DNA of 32,400 nt from positions 1 through 32,400 of the forward strand of contig JAFXYD010000006.1 of NCBI GenBank assembly GCA_017541995.1, in the 5' to 3' direction. Below, piece after piece: positions 32,012-32,400 of the stretch. How positions within the stretch are numbered: position 1 is the first letter of the stretch; each line of letters opens with the position of its first letter. Origin of the DNA: Oscillospiraceae bacterium (lineage in GTDB: Bacteria; Bacillota; Clostridia; Oscillospirales; Oscillospiraceae). The translations under genes and the position numbers were made by a program. Below the pieces are notes generated by a model that saw nothing but the letters and a program-made list of their open reading frames with translations, made no database searches and had not been told where the DNA came from.

Positions 32012-32400
32012 AGACGGGGGACCGCGGGACGGGAAACCCGTCCCCTACGGGCGGAAAACGTCCAGTTCCTGTCATTTCGAGCGGAGCGAGAAATCCGCAT
32101 CCCCCCGTCCCCATTTTCAATGTTTTCAAATCGCAATTTGAAAACTCCGACATTTTCAATTTTCAACTTTCAATTTTCAATTCGCCCCGGCGGGTGAACG
32201 CGGACGGCTAAGAGCCGTCCCTACGGGCGGGGTGTATGTGGCGGTCAATGACCGCCGCTACGGACGGGTGGAGCGGGGAACGGCGGGCACGGGCGGGGGA
32301 CGGCGGGACGGGAAACCCGTCCCCTACGGCGGAAAACATCCCGAATATGTCATTGCGAGACCAGTCCGCAGACTGGTCGTGGCAATCCGTAACTCCCGTC
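32012..32400 (-). repeat. Repeat-rich upstream region of the DnaC-like gene
   Basis: No gene is seen. It holds four GTAG palindromes, all in minus orientation: GGGACGGG-AAA-CCCGTCCC (32026-32044 and 32306-32324), GGACGGCT-AAG-AGCCGTCC (32202-32220) and GGCGGTC-AAT-GACCGCC (about 32240-32256). It also has a GGATTCC-type dyad (about 32071-32098), an AT-rich hairpin repeat, copy 4 (GTTTTCAAAT-CGCA-ATTTGAAAAC, 32122-32145), and a GTCATTGCGAG..GGCAATCC dyad near the right edge (about 32349-32388). Confidence 0.8.

Overview
The window looks like a chromosomal segment of a G+C-rich gut-type clostridium (Bacillota, probably Oscillospiraceae or a neighbouring family). This rests on Firmicutes gene order (smc-ftsY; rph-rdgB; yhbY-nadD-yqeK-rsfS), AAGGAGG-type ribosome binding sites, sigma-A promoters with 17-base spacers, a tRNA with encoded CCA, and a surface galactanase built like those of gut polysaccharide degraders. 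The placement is inferred; no 16S gene is present.

Layout. (1) 1-1.9 kb: 3' part of a Fic-domain protein, then an unrecognised three-helix membrane protein and a terminator. (2) 1.9-11.2 kb: a rightward accessory cluster with an ECF sigma factor, a membrane-anchored presumed anti-sigma partner, a large solute-binding lipoprotein, two sugar-type ABC permeases, a HlyD/MacA-like adaptor and a protein with only the MacB periplasmic core. No ATPase is encoded here. The cluster is invaded by repeats: three copies of a 165-218 bp inverted-repeat element surround the second permease and precede the adaptor gene, and palindromes lie inside the coding start of the last gene. (3) 11.2-15.7 kb: a 1444-residue secreted GH53 endo-beta-1,4-galactanase with four carbohydrate-binding-like repeats, expressed from its own strong promoter. 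(4) 15.7-17.4 kb, leftward: a PlsY-family acyltransferase and an XdhC-family protein. (5) 17.4-17.8 kb: tRNA-Ala(CGC), followed by a relic copy of its 3' end. (6) 17.8-29.7 kb: conserved housekeeping genes for chromosome organisation (smc), protein targeting (ftsY), RNA maturation (rph), nucleotide-pool cleaning (rdgB), ribosome assembly (yhbY, rsfS), NAD synthesis with an HD phosphohydrolase (nadD-yqeK fusion) and leucyl-tRNA synthesis (leuS). (7) 29.7-32.4 kb: a repeat-rich gap, a small membrane protein, and a leftward DnaC/IstB-like ATPase.

The most unusual feature is the density of intergenic repeats. One family consists of short palindromes beginning GTAG whose stems differ from copy to copy yet stay base-paired. 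It is interleaved with arrays of 7-bp tandem units and with an AT-rich family whose 10-bp hairpin also covaries. The repeats supply a stop codon (rsfS), probably a start region (permease 1) and part of a coding sequence (the MacB-core protein). In this window the intergenic GTAG palindromes point the same way as the neighbouring genes. They and the ATPase-less sigma/transport cluster are the best candidates for something undescribed.
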